Under the pieces are notes generated by a model. The model saw nothing but the letters and a program-made list of their open reading frames with translations, was not told the DNA's origin and made no database searches. The translations under genes and the position numbers were made by a program. Shown here in pieces: positions 11,965 through 23,312 of a stretch of DNA of 64,000 bases; the first letter of the stretch is position 1; every line of letters begins with the position of its first letter. Source of the stretch: Mesostigma viride (Eukaryota > Streptophyta > Mesostigmatophyceae > Mesostigmatales > Mesostigmataceae); assembly GCA_009746045.1 (NCBI GenBank), contig RPFO01000015.1, forward strand, positions 2,078,998-2,142,997, in the 5' to 3' direction.

Positions 11965-13661
11965 ATGGCCAGCTCCGGTAGGGATGCGCGCCCCGTGCAC
12001 CACTTTTTCACGGTACGGACGGGTACCGCGAATTTTTCGGCGCCAAAATATTCGCGCCGGGACCGTCCCCTTAACCCACCACTAGCACAGGAAGCATTAG
12101 ACAAGTGGCTAGAGGACATGGAGTTGGTTGTGCTCTCCGTGGACCCCACTGTCAACCTAGTGCAGGTGTTCCACTCGTCCACGTGCAACAGGGACTCATC
12201 AGAGCGTGTCAGGGAGAAGGCTAGGACGGCTGTCAAGGATAAGCTAACCTGGGCACAGTTCCTGGATGGGTTGAGGGAAGAGTTCTCTGACAAGGTTCTC
12301 AACCTCACCAAATACTACAAGCACCAGTATGACACCTTTGAGATAGTGGGCCCTGTGGCAGAGGAATGGGCTAGGCTCAACCGTAAAAGGGACAAGGGGG
12401 CCAAGTATGGCTTGTCAGAGGTGAATTTCACCCTGTGTGCCCAACTGCCTGTTTACATTCGTAGTGTCTGGCCATCATGTTGTAAACGGAGGTATTAGGG
12501 TTGCGTCCCTAACAATCGCACCCGCCTGCCGTCTTTCTGGCCGATAGTTAAATAGGCTTGGTAGGGCCCGCCGTGAGCTTTCCGGCACAACTTATAGCAC
12601 TGAATATAGTGCAGTATAGCAAAAGTTATGCAGTGCCGAAGTTGTAATTCCGGCACAATACTTTGCGTACCTTAGGTGCCGACGGTACTATCCTCGGCCG
12701 AATATTCCGTGTTGGATATTTCGTATGACTGAATCCAGTTCTAGATGCATTGTATGCCGTGTTAGTTGCTTGACATCTGGCGTTCTCCTAATCGTCAATT
12801 GTATAATCGACAGCTGGCAACTTGTGCAGAATATTCTAGAACCTGCACCGCTGCCCCAATGTGCCTTGATAAGGAAGTGACACACTTACGTTGCACTTAC
12901 CTTGCAGTCCGAGCCCAGTGTGGCTATGGATGCTATGGTCCCCACCCGGGAACCGCACCATGGCTTTGGCGGTGAAACGGTGGCAGTCCGTAACCTAAAT
13001 ATGCAATAAATAAACTGTCTATCAATTGTCTCAATCAGTCTTGACGACCAAGGAATTATATGAAAATTTCTGACATGGCTTCCTGGTCACAGATAGGGCC
13101 TTAGCAGACTATTTCCTGGACCATATGGGTCTGAGTGTGGATGGTAGGAACAGTGCCCGCATGTTTCTTAACCAGACTGATGGCTCCTTGCGTGCTCTGG
13201 AGCTTGTAATCCTCAGCATCAGGAAGCCAGACCCTGCTTGCAAGGCCATCCAGTCCCATGGCAGCAATGCCACCTCCGCTGTGCAGGGCCAAGGTGATGT
13301 CCCCGGGTACCCAGCCCGTGATGGGGCAAGGCCCAACAAGCGTAAGCGCTTCAGGCGCCAGAGGCAGGGGGCTCAGGGTGGCAAGGGTGCAGGTTCCCAA
13401 GGAGGGGTTGGCAGCCAGCAAGCTGGTGGTCAGCAGGGTAAGGGTGGCCAGGGGCAAGGCAAGGGCCAAGCTCAAGGCAACCAGGGCAAGCAGGGTGGGC
13501 AGTCTCAGGGAGGCCAGGGGAAACCTGGTAAGGGTGGGGCTGGGTCTGGGAAGAAGGGTGGAGCATGCTTTGTGTGTGGCAAGGAAGGTCACTGGCGTCG
13601 TGAGTGCCCTGACAGGAAGGCCAAGCCTGCTGGGGCAGGGGGCCAGTCTGGGCAGCAGTGA
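11965..13661 (+). pseudogene. Retrotransposon gag with CCHC zinc knuckle, interrupted
   Basis: The N-terminal part (11965 to about 12470) begins MASSGRDARP and holds the capsid-like helical segment (ALDKWLEDMEL, LTWAQFLDGLREEF), typical of copia gag. Reading breaks in foreign DNA and resumes near 13085 as FLVTDRALADYFLDHMG. There follow a Gly/Gln/Lys-rich nucleocapsid region and the knuckle CFVCGKEGHWRRECPD (CX2CX4HX4C) at about 13563-13610, then the stop at 13661. The gag packages element RNA in cytoplasmic particles. The break makes this copy non-functional. Confidence 0.8.
12475..13084. other. About 0.6-kb insertion splitting gag
   Basis: The gag reading frame stops and restarts across this stretch, which has no coding capacity and contains AATAAATAAA near 13003. 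Inverted CCGGCACAACTT-like segments lie around 12590-12655. I found no clear terminal repeats or target duplication, so class and exact ends are open. Confidence 0.45.
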
Positions 13662-13810
13662 CTAGTTACGCCATCCCCTGTAAATAGTCAATCACCCCTT
13701 GGGGAATGTGTGCTGGATGTACATAAGGACGGGGGTGTGCCCCTTGTGCAGCACTAAGGGTGTGAAGATGTTGTTCTTCCACTGGATTGCAATAACAATG
13801 CTGCAGCTGA

Positions 13811-15775
13811 ATCGGGGTTCTTTGAACGGAGTTTCTTCTATACGTGAATGCGGGAACAAGAGGCCGCTGGATGAGCGGCTTATAGGTCGCAGTGTTTACT
13901 CGTAGCTGTTTGGCTAGAGCTTTTGTGATTAGTAGATGCAATATAGTGCATGGTTGAAAAATGAATTAAATAAAATGTGCGTTCCGCGCTTGGGTTGATT
14001 ATACCCGGGCGGAACGGGGCGTGAGGTGCAGTGCCCCTGAAAAGAACAACCTACGCATTATTTAATACTAGCCGTGCAGATTCGGGATATTCTACCGGCC
14101 CCGGTCTGTACGGTTAGCGTCTTACTAGCATCCACTGAACATAAGGGTTTAATGACGTCAGTTAGCTAGGGATAAGGGAGGTTTTGCGACTAAAAGCCGC
14201 TCTGGCTGGTTTTGTCGGCCTCTTTCTTTGCTCGTTGTCGTTGCGGCGGCAGCCGCAGCTATGGGTGCTGCGGAGCAAAATCCCAAAAGCACTGGTTGCA
14301 CTGGCCACTTGGCCAGTGGTGAGACTTCCAGTTGTTAACCGGCCAGGCGTAGTTCCTCGCCCGGTTAACTAAAAGAAAAGAAAAAGATTACCTCCGGTCC
14401 GCACCTTTTCCCCAGCTTGGGGTCTTTGGTGGGCCGGATGCCGTGACAGGTGCTCAACTGTCGCTTGGTCGGCCCAGTGCGCGAGCTGGTGCTCCGTACC
14501 TGGGGATGCTTGCACCCCGGGTTGGAGCCGGATGGCTGGCACTGGCGACCCGTGTCTCGGTCCGCGGCCTGCGGCTTTTTCTTCGGAAATTGCTGCTGGC
14601 CAGCAAACTTTGCAATTGCCTTCCGCCGAGGGGGGGTGGTTGGGGCTGGGGACGGCGATGGGAAAAGCGCCTAAGCTAGAAATTTTTTCCCCACGCATAG
14701 AAACCTCGGGGGGAATGCGGTCTTGGCTGAACGGACTCTCGTTCAGCCAGGTGCCTGGGGCTGTGGCCTCGGGCATCCGGGCTGGCGGGGCCTGGGCTAG
14801 GTCCACGGTTTTTCTCGAAGCACCCCGGGTCTATGGGGAGACGGCCATAGCGGTACCGACTCGGGGCCCCGAGAGGGGTCATGATAGGCTGGCCGTGCGC
14901 AATCGCAGTGCAAATGCGCTGGGCCTTTTTGGGCCTGGCCATGCATCCACAGCCGCCGGGCACACGCCTCCCGATGTGGGGGGGCTCCCGTTTTGCGGCA
15001 GGGCGGTCACTTGTGACAACGAGCAAGGTGGAGTGCGGCTTCAAGGGAAAGCCAGGGCGGGGGTGATTGGGCAACGTACTTCATGAAGGGCCTTGAACGG
15101 CGTGCCTCCGGGCATGTCAATTAGTGTCACATGTATGCTTCCACTTATTGTTTTAATGAAGATGCTGGTTTTTGTGGGAGCTACGTGGGACATGAATCGG
15201 GGTTCTTTGAACGGAGTTTCTTCTATACGTGAATGCGGGAACAAGAGGCCGCTGGATGAGCGGCTTATAGGTCGCAGTGTTTACTCGTAGCTGTTTGGCT
15301 AGAGCTTTTGTGATTAGTAGATGCAATATAGTGCATGGTTGAAAAATGAATTAAATAAAATGTGCGTTCCGCGCTTGGGTTGATTATACCCGGGCGGAAC
15401 GGGGCGTGAGGTGCAGTGCCCCTGAAAAGAACAACCTACGCATTATTTAATACTAGCCGTGCAGATTCGGGATATTCTACCCCCGGTCTGTACGGTTAGC
15501 GTCTTACTAGCATCCACTAAACATAAGGGTTTAATGACGTCAGTTAGCTAGGGATAAGGGAGGTTTTGCGACTAAAAGCCGCTCTGGCTGGTTTTGTCGG
15601 CCTCTTTCTTTGCTCCCCACCCACCCACCCTTGTCTTGGTTGCCTCTAGGGCAACGTACTTCATGAAGGGCCTTGAACGGCGTGCCTCCGGGCATGTCAA
15701 TTAGTGTCACATGTATGCTTCCACTTATTGTTTTAATGAAGATGCTGGTTTTTGTGGGAGCTACGTGGGACATGA
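13811..15775 (-). mobile_element. Rolling-circle (Helentron-like) tandem dimer, minus orientation
   Basis: In its own orientation it runs from TCATGTCCCACG (15775) to AACCCCGAT (13811) and consists of a 580-bp short unit (15775-15196) joined without spacer to a 1385-bp long unit (15195-13811). The short unit lacks about 0.8 kb of the centre. There is no target duplication; it sits between two Ts, as does the opposite copy at 20451-22413. TC start, T^T target and head-to-tail dimers are features of the Helitron2/Helentron group. The 3' CTRR end of classic Helitrons is absent and no Rep/helicase gene is present, so the class is inferred. Confidence 0.5.
15660..15773 (-). CDS. Captured first exon, possibly ubiquitin-like (four copies in the window)
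   Basis: Each dimer unit begins with ATG and 38 codons (TSIFIKTISGSIHVTLIDMP in the middle) ending in phase 0 at a good donor GTACGT. The other copies are 15193-15080 (minus), 20453-20566 and 21033-21146 (plus). The pattern IFIKTxxG-xxxVTL resembles the first two strands of ubiquitin-fold domains (IFVKTLTG in ubiquitin). It looks like an exon captured from a host gene. The match is short, so the family name is tentative. Confidence 0.4.
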
Positions 15776-16657
15776 ATTCCCTATTCCTCATGCAGGTGGT
15801 GGGTCTCCAGCCAGCAGGTGCTGGCCTGGAGGGCCAAAGGACCTTGCTGGAAGGGCCTGGAGCGGTCCAGGGAGCAGGACCTGGCTTGGGAAGTCAGGAT
15901 GGCCTGCAGGAAGGCCCTGGAACCTCAGGAGTGGATCAAGTGTCCCCACACACGGTTCAGACGTCTCGCCAGGTCAGTACTGAGAGAGTGCTGAGCTATG
16001 CTGAGGCTGGCCATAAGTTGCATCACATGTTTGGGCATTCTGGGCAGGCTGCAGTGTTTGCTTGGAAGCTAGGTAGGGAGCCTTTATGGGAGGCTTGCCA
16101 GGCTGCTGCTGAGAACTGTGGTTGCCAGGAGAATGCTGTTCACCCACCTCAGTCCCATGCTAGGGAGCCTGCTAGGGAGCGTGGCGACATCCAGATGGAT
16201 ATCCAGCATATCAGGGGCTTGTATATATTGGTGGGGGTGGACAGGTTCAGTAGATACAGGCTGATAGACGTTCTGCCTGGAATGCAGGAGCATCACTTGT
16301 TGTTGGGTATGAAGGCCCTGGTCCCAGGCTTTGGGGTGTGCAAGAGTGTGCAGGCAGACTTGCAGTTTGACTGTTTGCTCAAGCATCAGGACCAGCTGCC
16401 TTGTAAGCTGGTAGTAGTCCCCAGAGAGAGTCATGGGCAGCAAGGGGCTGTAGAGAGATCCATACGTGAGGTGAAGACAGTGGTGCTAGCAGCAGAGACA
16501 GTGCCACTTGTGGCATCTGCCTTAGAGAGGGCAGCCTGGTGTAAGGGGATAGAAGAGCAGCTGAACCACAGGGTTAACTATTACTTTGATGGTGTGGCTG
16601 TCTCTCCCCTGGCCCTGCAGTATAGCTTATTACCTGAAAACGTGGTGCAGGCCAGTC
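15776..16657 (+). pseudogene. Integrase of the LTR element, zinc and catalytic core
   Basis: After a Gly/Pro/Gln-rich lead, the HHCC zinc module reads HHMFGH with two later cysteines (CQAAAENCGC). The catalytic core follows: Asp in DIQMDIQHI with LYILVGVDRFSRYRLIDVL, Asp in VQADLQFD, and Glu in HGQQGAVERSIREVK, giving a D,D-35-E-type triad. The frame is open until the TIR element at 16662 interrupts it. The C-terminal part resumes at 18396. It lies downstream of gag and, unusually, upstream of the protease. Confidence 0.85.
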
Positions 16658-16661
16658 TTAG

Positions 16662-18391
16662 CTCGTCGTCTGTCCCTGGTCCTCTACGGAGGACTGAGTT
16701 GAACTCAGTCCTCTCTAGAGGACCGAGTTTTTGGGTTTCGTAGAAAATTCGCCCCGGTCAGAATGTTTGACAAAAAAATTCTCACAAAATTTATTCAAAT
16801 ACTACGTGAAAAGATCTTTCTTGGACATATTTTTGGGATTTTTTTTCGATTTGGTATGCGCGGCTAACTGTACGGTCAAAGTACAGGTGGTAAGGGTACT
16901 TTTCCACGTGAAACGCGAGTTCCGGAAATGCACGACCTAGCCATGGCGGCTCGCGCCCATGCACGCAGTTTACGTTTGCGGACGAGTTAGCCGTCCAAAC
17001 TCAGGAAATAGATTTAACATGCCATAAAGATGATATGAATCAATTTTTAGCTCGCGGGAATGCGATTTACCCGGTGTCGGCACTGTTCTTGCTGGAAAAA
17101 ACTGCGATAAGGCAGGTCGACGGAATTGATGACTGCGCTTGCTTTCCGGCGCAATTTCAATGGCTGATAGGTTTCTTTCTACATTTTAACATGATTTGTA
17201 TTAGAATAAATTGAGTGACAGTATAGATTTGATGATTTCGACCATTCTGTCACGTCATGGTCTATGTGCCGCAAAGTGCCACTTTTGCGGGCACCGCCTG
17301 GGCCAAGGTAACGCCAGCCGTGCCAGCCAGGTAAAGCCGGATAATCGTTGCCTCTTCGTTTCTTGATGTTCTTACATGAGTTTAAGCTTGCGAGGCGTTG
17401 TCAGGTTCAAGAAGTCTTGATGCTCTTTCTTGACCGTTGCCTGCCCCTCTCTAAAACCCCCTTTTCAGAGGATGTTAGCAGGCATTTGCCTTAACCCAGT
17501 GTAGTTGTGCAGGGTTTTAGGAGCTGTGCAGGTTTAAACACCTTCATAGATGTTAGTTATTCTTTTGCTACGTTCATACTGCATGATTGTGTTGCCACGG
17601 GCTGCGTCAAGGGTGCATTCAAGCTTTTACGGGTGAGTGAAAAGTCTTGGTGACAAACCACTGCCATCATGTGCCAGCAACTATGTTGGCCACATCATGG
17701 CAAGTCAAAACAGTTATAGCCATATCTATTGTTGTTAGAAACAATGGAAATATGCTTAACCTACCCATTATATTGGTGGTTCACAGTTATAACATAACCC
17801 TTTGTTGGTAGGTATCCAAGCCCATTCCCTACATGCATGCATAGGCTCTCACTACATGATTAGGTATGATATACCTGAAGTATGATGATGCAAGTGTGTT
17901 GTCCTGTAATGCTTGAAGGGAAATGAGTTGATTGGGATGGTTGGTGGCCACGGTGATGTAGTATGACCGCACTTACGTGCTAGCAACTGAAGTTAGCAAA
18001 AGCCCCATTCCTCTCCTGAGGACTGAGAGTTTTTTAATTGTTTCAGGCAGTTGCAGTGGCCAAATCGAGCCCAGTTTTTTGCCACGTTTCAAGAACTATA
18101 TTTTTTACATGCCTATATTTTTTCTTCATGCACCAGGATTTGATTGAATTTTTCCCACTAGTTCTTATCCCGAAAAATGCAAATTCGCGAGGGGTGCCCA
18201 ACGTCCGTGTAATTTTCAGGTGTTCGGGTCAAGTTTTCACACATGCAGTATTTTTGCCAACAAAATGATATCTAGTACACCCCAGATCCACATCAAAACA
18301 TTTGGGATGGACCCCCCACCTAGTCGCTACACGCGGTTGAAAATTGTCAGCTCAGTCCTCCTGTGAGGACTGAGTTGGGACAGACGACGAG
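16662..18391. mobile_element. 1.73-kb TIR DNA transposon (non-autonomous) with hairpin ends
   Basis: Perfect 15-bp terminal inverted repeats CTCGTCGTCTGTCCC are flanked by TTAG on both sides (16658-16661 and 18392-18395). Removing the element plus one TTAG restores the integrase frame. Next to each TIR are hairpins built from the same text (GGACTGAGTT with its complement near 16692-16712; CTCAGTCCTC with GAGGACTGAG at about 18350-18374). No transposase is encoded. The 4-bp TTAG recalls the TTAA of piggyBac, but the TIR differs from the piggyBac copies here; superfamily open. Confidence 0.75.
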
Positions 18392-18395
18392 TTAG

Positions 18396-19079
18396 GAAGG
18401 CAGACAGGCTGTTTGCCCAGCTGAGACGTAAGGACAAGAACTGGAATGTGCTGAGGCCTCAGGTGGGGCTGAAGGTCAGGATGTGGAAGGAACCATCTAT
18501 TCCAGGCAAGAGGGGAAGTGGCAGGATGGGGTTGTCACTCGTGTGGAAGGAGCTAACAGATCTTGCCTGGTGGCTTTGGAAAAGGATCCAAGGCACGTGT
18601 ACAGGTTGTCCTGGGCTCATGTCAAGGAGAGAAGGCCACATGCAATCTGGCCTGCAGACGGGCCAGGCCCTAGCTCCAGCTGGGTTGAGGAGCCAGGCCA
18701 GAGCCAGGCAGCAGCAGCTAACAATCCTCTGGTGGTGGATGATGGTCTGTCCCTGCTGGAGGATGACGAGCAGGAAGAGGCTGCTGAAGCAACTGTCACA
18801 AGGTCAGAGGGGACGGGGCAGCCACCTAAGGCCCGGGGGCCTCTCATGGCGGACGTCATCCGAGCACTCATGCGCAGCAAACATGATCCCAAGGTATCCA
18901 AGCTCACGGGATGGGGGTCGTGCTGGGCAGCTACTATGGAGGTAGATACCAACTCACAGGTGTCTGTCATCAGGGAAGAGGATGCTGTAGGCTTGCAGAT
19001 GTCCCATCCCAGCTGTCTTGCTGTGTCTGATTTCTCAGGAAAGGTGTCCATGAAGATCCTAGGGGAAGTGAGTGTGCCT
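18396..19079 (+). pseudogene. Integrase C-terminus followed by the front half of a retropepsin
   Basis: The frame resumes after the TIR element as RKADRLFAQLRRKDKNW, then one indel near 18480, then a charged integrase tail (EGKWQDGVVTRVEG) and an acidic linker. From about 18940, MEVDTNSQVSVIREEDAVGL matches the retropepsin active-site strand (DTGA..SVI), with Asp kept at 18945-18947 but Gly replaced by Asn. The pattern continues to VSVPIL, where the hAT-like element interrupts it. The second half of the protease lies at 22589. The order is therefore integrase, protease, RT. Confidence 0.7.
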
Positions 19080-20450
19080 ATCTTAGGCAGTGTAAAATCG
19101 TACGTTATACGCGTTATACGGTCACGGTGGAGTATAATGTATAATACGGTATGATACGGTATAATACGATATTATACGTTATCGTACGGACACACTCAGA
19201 ATACTCTGATTTTACACATTTTAAGACACCCACCATCAATCCCCATGTTTTTAACACTGTTTTGGACATAATCCAAGGTTGCCCTACCCAAAATACTCAA
19301 TGAGTGAGGTGTACATTGTGGACACGATGTAGCATGTAATACTGAGCTAAGGCTCGTCTTGCACATAGTAATGTGATCATAGTTAGTACTATACATGCAG
19401 TTCCAACTGGTGAGGAACCCTTGCACATGCATGCACTTGCTCTATTCATATTATGTGCAAACGTGTGCATGCATAATTGTGTATATGTGTGTATATATCT
19501 GGCAGTGCATGCACGCAAATACAATTCATGCATTATATGTTTGCATTGTGCGATGCTATGTGCATATACTGAGCTGCATGTGACTGTGTGTGACGATCCA
19601 GCCAGCCATGTGGCCCCTCGCCCTCGAGGCTGCCATGTGCTCCGCTAGCTTCCCATTAACATGGCCCTGGCAGCGCTAACTGCAAATCCCAACATATTAA
19701 ATTCTTCTAGTTCTTGCCCAGATTAACAAAGCTTTCATCGCGTGCAGCAGCAACCATGCCGTGGCTCCGGAGCAGGCAGGACCGGCACTTCGAGGAGATC
19801 AGATGCAGGCCGACGATGCAGTTGCATGCAGGCCGACGAACAAATGATAAACTCCGGCCACCTGCTTTGCTAAATCCATGTGCTTCGTCTAGCCAGCATC
19901 AACATTTTATGACATGCAGACCAGAAGAATAAATACCCAAAGACCTTATGTCGGATAAACAAACCAATCTGACTCGGCAAAGCATTAGCAGTACCTCCTG
20001 CACAGTGCGGCCGAAATATCAGGACGTGATATAGCATGCGCTTCCCATGCAACCGCGCCGTTGCCTGGGCGTGAATTTAACCATCCATTACCAATTGACT
20101 TATGAGTACGTAGCTATCGATAGCCAAGCTGGCTAGTTCCTGCGCTTGTATGTTGTAAATAACGCAATCGCTAGGGTGCTATTCCGTGCTTTCGCCATGC
20201 AAGTCAGGCAAAATTGGGTAGGAATTCCTATGTATGCACTAAGTGCTCAGTCAGCACGTCGGCTGCTCAGTGCTCGCCCCTCTGTGACTCCCTACCTACC
20301 GCCACGTTTCAATTTGCAATCCATGTGCTACAGTTCAGACCTGGTTCAGACGGGTTAGTAGAGATACGAAAGCATGTGATCAATCTCACTGTCCGTAGTT
20401 TCAAGTCGTTGCAATGTTCCACTGTCATCACAGCCGCGCAAAAACAGCCT

Positions 20451-22413
20451 TCATGTCCCACGTAGCTCCCACAAAAACCAGCATCTTCATTAAAACAATA
20501 AGTGGAAGCATACATGTGACACTAATTGACATGCCCGGAGGCACGCCGTTCAAGGCCCTTCATGAAGTACGTTGCCCTAGAGGCAACCAAGACAAGGGTG
20601 GGTGGGTGGGGAGCAAAGAAAGAGGCCGACAAAACCAGCCAGAGCGGCTTTTAGTCGTAAAACCTCCCTTATCCCTAGCTAACTGACGTCATTAAACCCT
20701 TATGTTCAGTGGATGCTAGTAAGACGCTAACCGTACAGACCGGGGGTAGAATATCCCGAATCTGCACGGCTAGTATTAAATAATGCGTAGGTTGTTCTTT
20801 TCAGGGGCACTGCACCTCACGCCCCGTTCCGCCCGGGTATAATCAACCCAAGCGCGGAACGCACATTTTATTTAATTCATTTTTCAACCATGCACTATAT
20901 TGCATCTACTAATCACAAAAGCTCTAGCCAAACAGCTACGAGTAAACACTACGACCTGTAAGCCGCTCATCCAGCGGCCTCTTGTTCCCGCATTCACGTA
21001 TAGAAGAAACTCCGTTCAAAGAACCCCGATTCATGTCCCACGTAGCTCCCACAAAAACCAGCATCTTCATTAAAACAATAAGTGGAAGCATACATGTGAC
21101 ACTAATTGACATGCCCGGAGGCACGCCGTTCAAGGCCCTTCATGAAGTACGTTGCCCAATCACCCCCGCCCTGGCTTTCCCTTGAAGCCGCACTCCACCT
21201 TGCTCGTTGTCACAAGTGACCGCCCTGCCGCAAAACGGGAGCCCCCCCACATCGGGAGGCGTGTGCCCGGCGGCTGTGGATGCATGGCCAGGCCCAAAAA
21301 GGCCCAGCGCATTTGCACTGCGATTGCGCACGGCCAGCCTATCATGACCCCTCTCGGGGCCCCGAGTCGGTACCGCTATGGCCGTCTCCCCATAGACCCG
21401 GGGTGCTTCGAGAAAAAACGTGGACCTAGCCCAGGCCCCGCCAGCCCGGATGCCCGAGGCCACAGCCCCAGGCACCTGGCTGAACGAGAGTCCGTTCAGC
21501 CAAGACCGCATTCCCCCCCGAGGTTTCTATGCGTGGGGAAAAAATTTCTAGCTTAGGCGCTTTTCCCATCGCCGTCCCCAGCCCCAACCACCCCCCCCTC
21601 GGCGGAAGGCAATTGCAAAGTTTGCTGGCCAGCAGCAATTTCCGAAGAAAAAGCCGCAGGCCGCGGACCGAGACACGGGTCGCCAGTGCCAGCCATCCGG
21701 CTCCAACCCGGGGTGCAAGCATCCCCAGGTACGGAGCACCAGCTCGCGCACTGGGCCGACCAAGCGACAGTTGAGCACCTGTCACGGCATCCGGCCCACC
21801 AAAGACCCCAAGCTGGGGAAAAGGTGCGGACCGGAGGTAATCTTTTTCTTTTCTTTTAGTTAACCGGGCGAGGAACTACGCCTGGCCGGTTAACAACTGG
21901 AAGTCTCACCACTGGCCAAGTGGCCAGTGCAACCAGTGCTTTTGGGATTTTGCTCCGCAGCACCCATAGCTGCGGCTGCCGCCGCAACGACAACGAGCAA
22001 AGAAAGAGGCCGACAAAACCAGCCAGAGCGGCTTTTAGTCGCAAAACCTCCCTTATCCCTAGCTAACTGACGTCATTAAACCCTTATGTTCAGTGGATGC
22101 TAGTAAGACGCTAACCGTACAGACCGGGGGTAGAATATCCCGAATCTGCACGGCTAGTATTAAATAATGCGTAGGTTGTTCTTTTCAGGGGCACTGCACC
22201 TCACGCCCCGTTCCGCCCGGGTATAATCAACCCAAGCGCGGAACGCACATTTTATTTAATTCATTTTTCAACCATGCACTATATTGCATCTACTAATCAC
22301 AAAAGCTCTAGCCAAACAGCTACGAGTAAACACTACGACCTGTAAGCCGCTCATCCAGCGGCCTCTTGTTCCCGCATTCACGTTAGAAGAAACTCCGTTC
22401 AAAGAACCCCGAT
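20451..22413 (+). mobile_element. Rolling-circle (Helentron-like) tandem dimer, plus orientation
   Basis: The inverse copy of 13811-15775: short unit 20451-21030 (580 bp) and long unit 21031-22413 (1383 bp), again short then long. It lies inside the hAT-like element, between CCT and TGT, so it too is in a T^T target without duplication. Identity to the other dimer is very high, with only a few differences, so both are young or one was copied from the other. Confidence 0.5.
20453..20566 (+). CDS. Captured ubiquitin-like exon, plus-strand copy
   Basis: The same 38-codon ATG exon as at 15660-15773, ending at the donor GTACGT. A further copy is at 21033-21146. Reading is unchanged between copies. 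Confidence 0.4.
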
Positions 22414-22588
22414 TGTTCCGCACTGAAACGCCAAAAACCCGCGGAAAATACGGCATTATACGGTATTATACGTCATTATGCGCTAAAACGTATTACGTAT
22501 GAAAAATCATACGCTAAAAACCAGCGCATAACGTACTATACCGTATTATACCGTATATTACGGCGTATGATTTTACACTGATCTTAGG

Positions 22589-23312
22589 GGTGCCCACCAC
22601 GTTCTGTGTGGTAGAGGGCTATCAGGGGCCTGCCATACTGGGTCAGAACTTCTTGTGCATGCCAGGGGTCACTTTAACCTCTGATGAGTTGGCACTAGAA
22701 GGCAAAGGCAGCCACCCCCTTGAAAGATATCACTATTCCCAGGGTCTTGCTGTGGCGGTGAAGGCTGTTAAGAGTCAGCGTGCTGAGGGTCCCCAAGGTC
22801 AGGAGCCCATAGCTGAGGACCTGTTGATCATCCCAACCACCTTTGATCCACGGCAGTTAGGGGTAAACAGGTACCAGATAGCTGCTCACAGTCCTATACC
22901 CTGGCGCCAGCTAGTCGAGATGATGCAAAGCCCCAAGATGGCTAAGGCATGGACTCTTGGCTTTGTTGCTTCTGGGCATGAGTGGATAGTTTCCAACTGT
23001 GCAGAGCCTGTGGATGAGCTGCCAGAAGTTCACCAGCTGCTCAGATTGATGTTTGTCCTCAAGCTCAAGGAGGTTGATGGTGTCCAGGTGCCACATGTCA
23101 GACCAGTTGTAACCGAGTATCATGGTACTGGCCAGTTGTTAGATGAGGAGCTCTATACTCCGGGGATGCTGCATGACACGTGGAGGATTCTGCTGTGCAT
23201 ATTTCTGTCTTTTCTGGTTAAGGGTGTGCCCTATAGCTCTGTGCTGATTGATTTCAAGAGGGCTTTTCTTAAGGGTGACCAGGATCAGGCTAGGCAGACG
23301 TGGAGAGAATGA
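22589..23312 (+). pseudogene. Back half of the retropepsin and N-terminal part of RT
   Basis: It begins directly after the hAT duplication with VPTTFCVVEGYQGPAILGQN, the flap-side strand and the ILG hydrophobic motif of retropepsins. A linker and the RT entry follow: LRLMFVLKLKEVDG, VVTEYHG, LIDFKRAFLKGD (first catalytic Asp of RT). The frame ends at 23312. About 140 codons present in the related copy at 272-1612, including the xxDD motif, are missing here, so the RT core is deleted. Confidence 0.8.

Larger units (their letters stand above)
19088..22580. mobile_element. hAT-like DNA transposon, non-autonomous, carrying a nested dimer
   Basis: The terminal inverted repeats CAGTGTAAAATCGTACG and CAGTGTAAAATCATACG differ at one position and are flanked by the 8-bp duplication ATCTTAGG (19080-19087 and 22581-22588). 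CAGTG-type ends and 8-bp duplications are diagnostic of hAT. Both ends have many short TATACG/ATACGG subterminal repeats. Without the rolling-circle dimer (20451-22413) it is about 1.53 kb and has no transposase. Removing it and one duplication joins the protease frame exactly. Confidence 0.8.

Noticed and set aside
14369..15086. Overlapping 130-180-codon frames in the long dimer unit
   Set aside because: They occur on both strands in GC-rich DNA, differ between copies through small indels, and show no domain.
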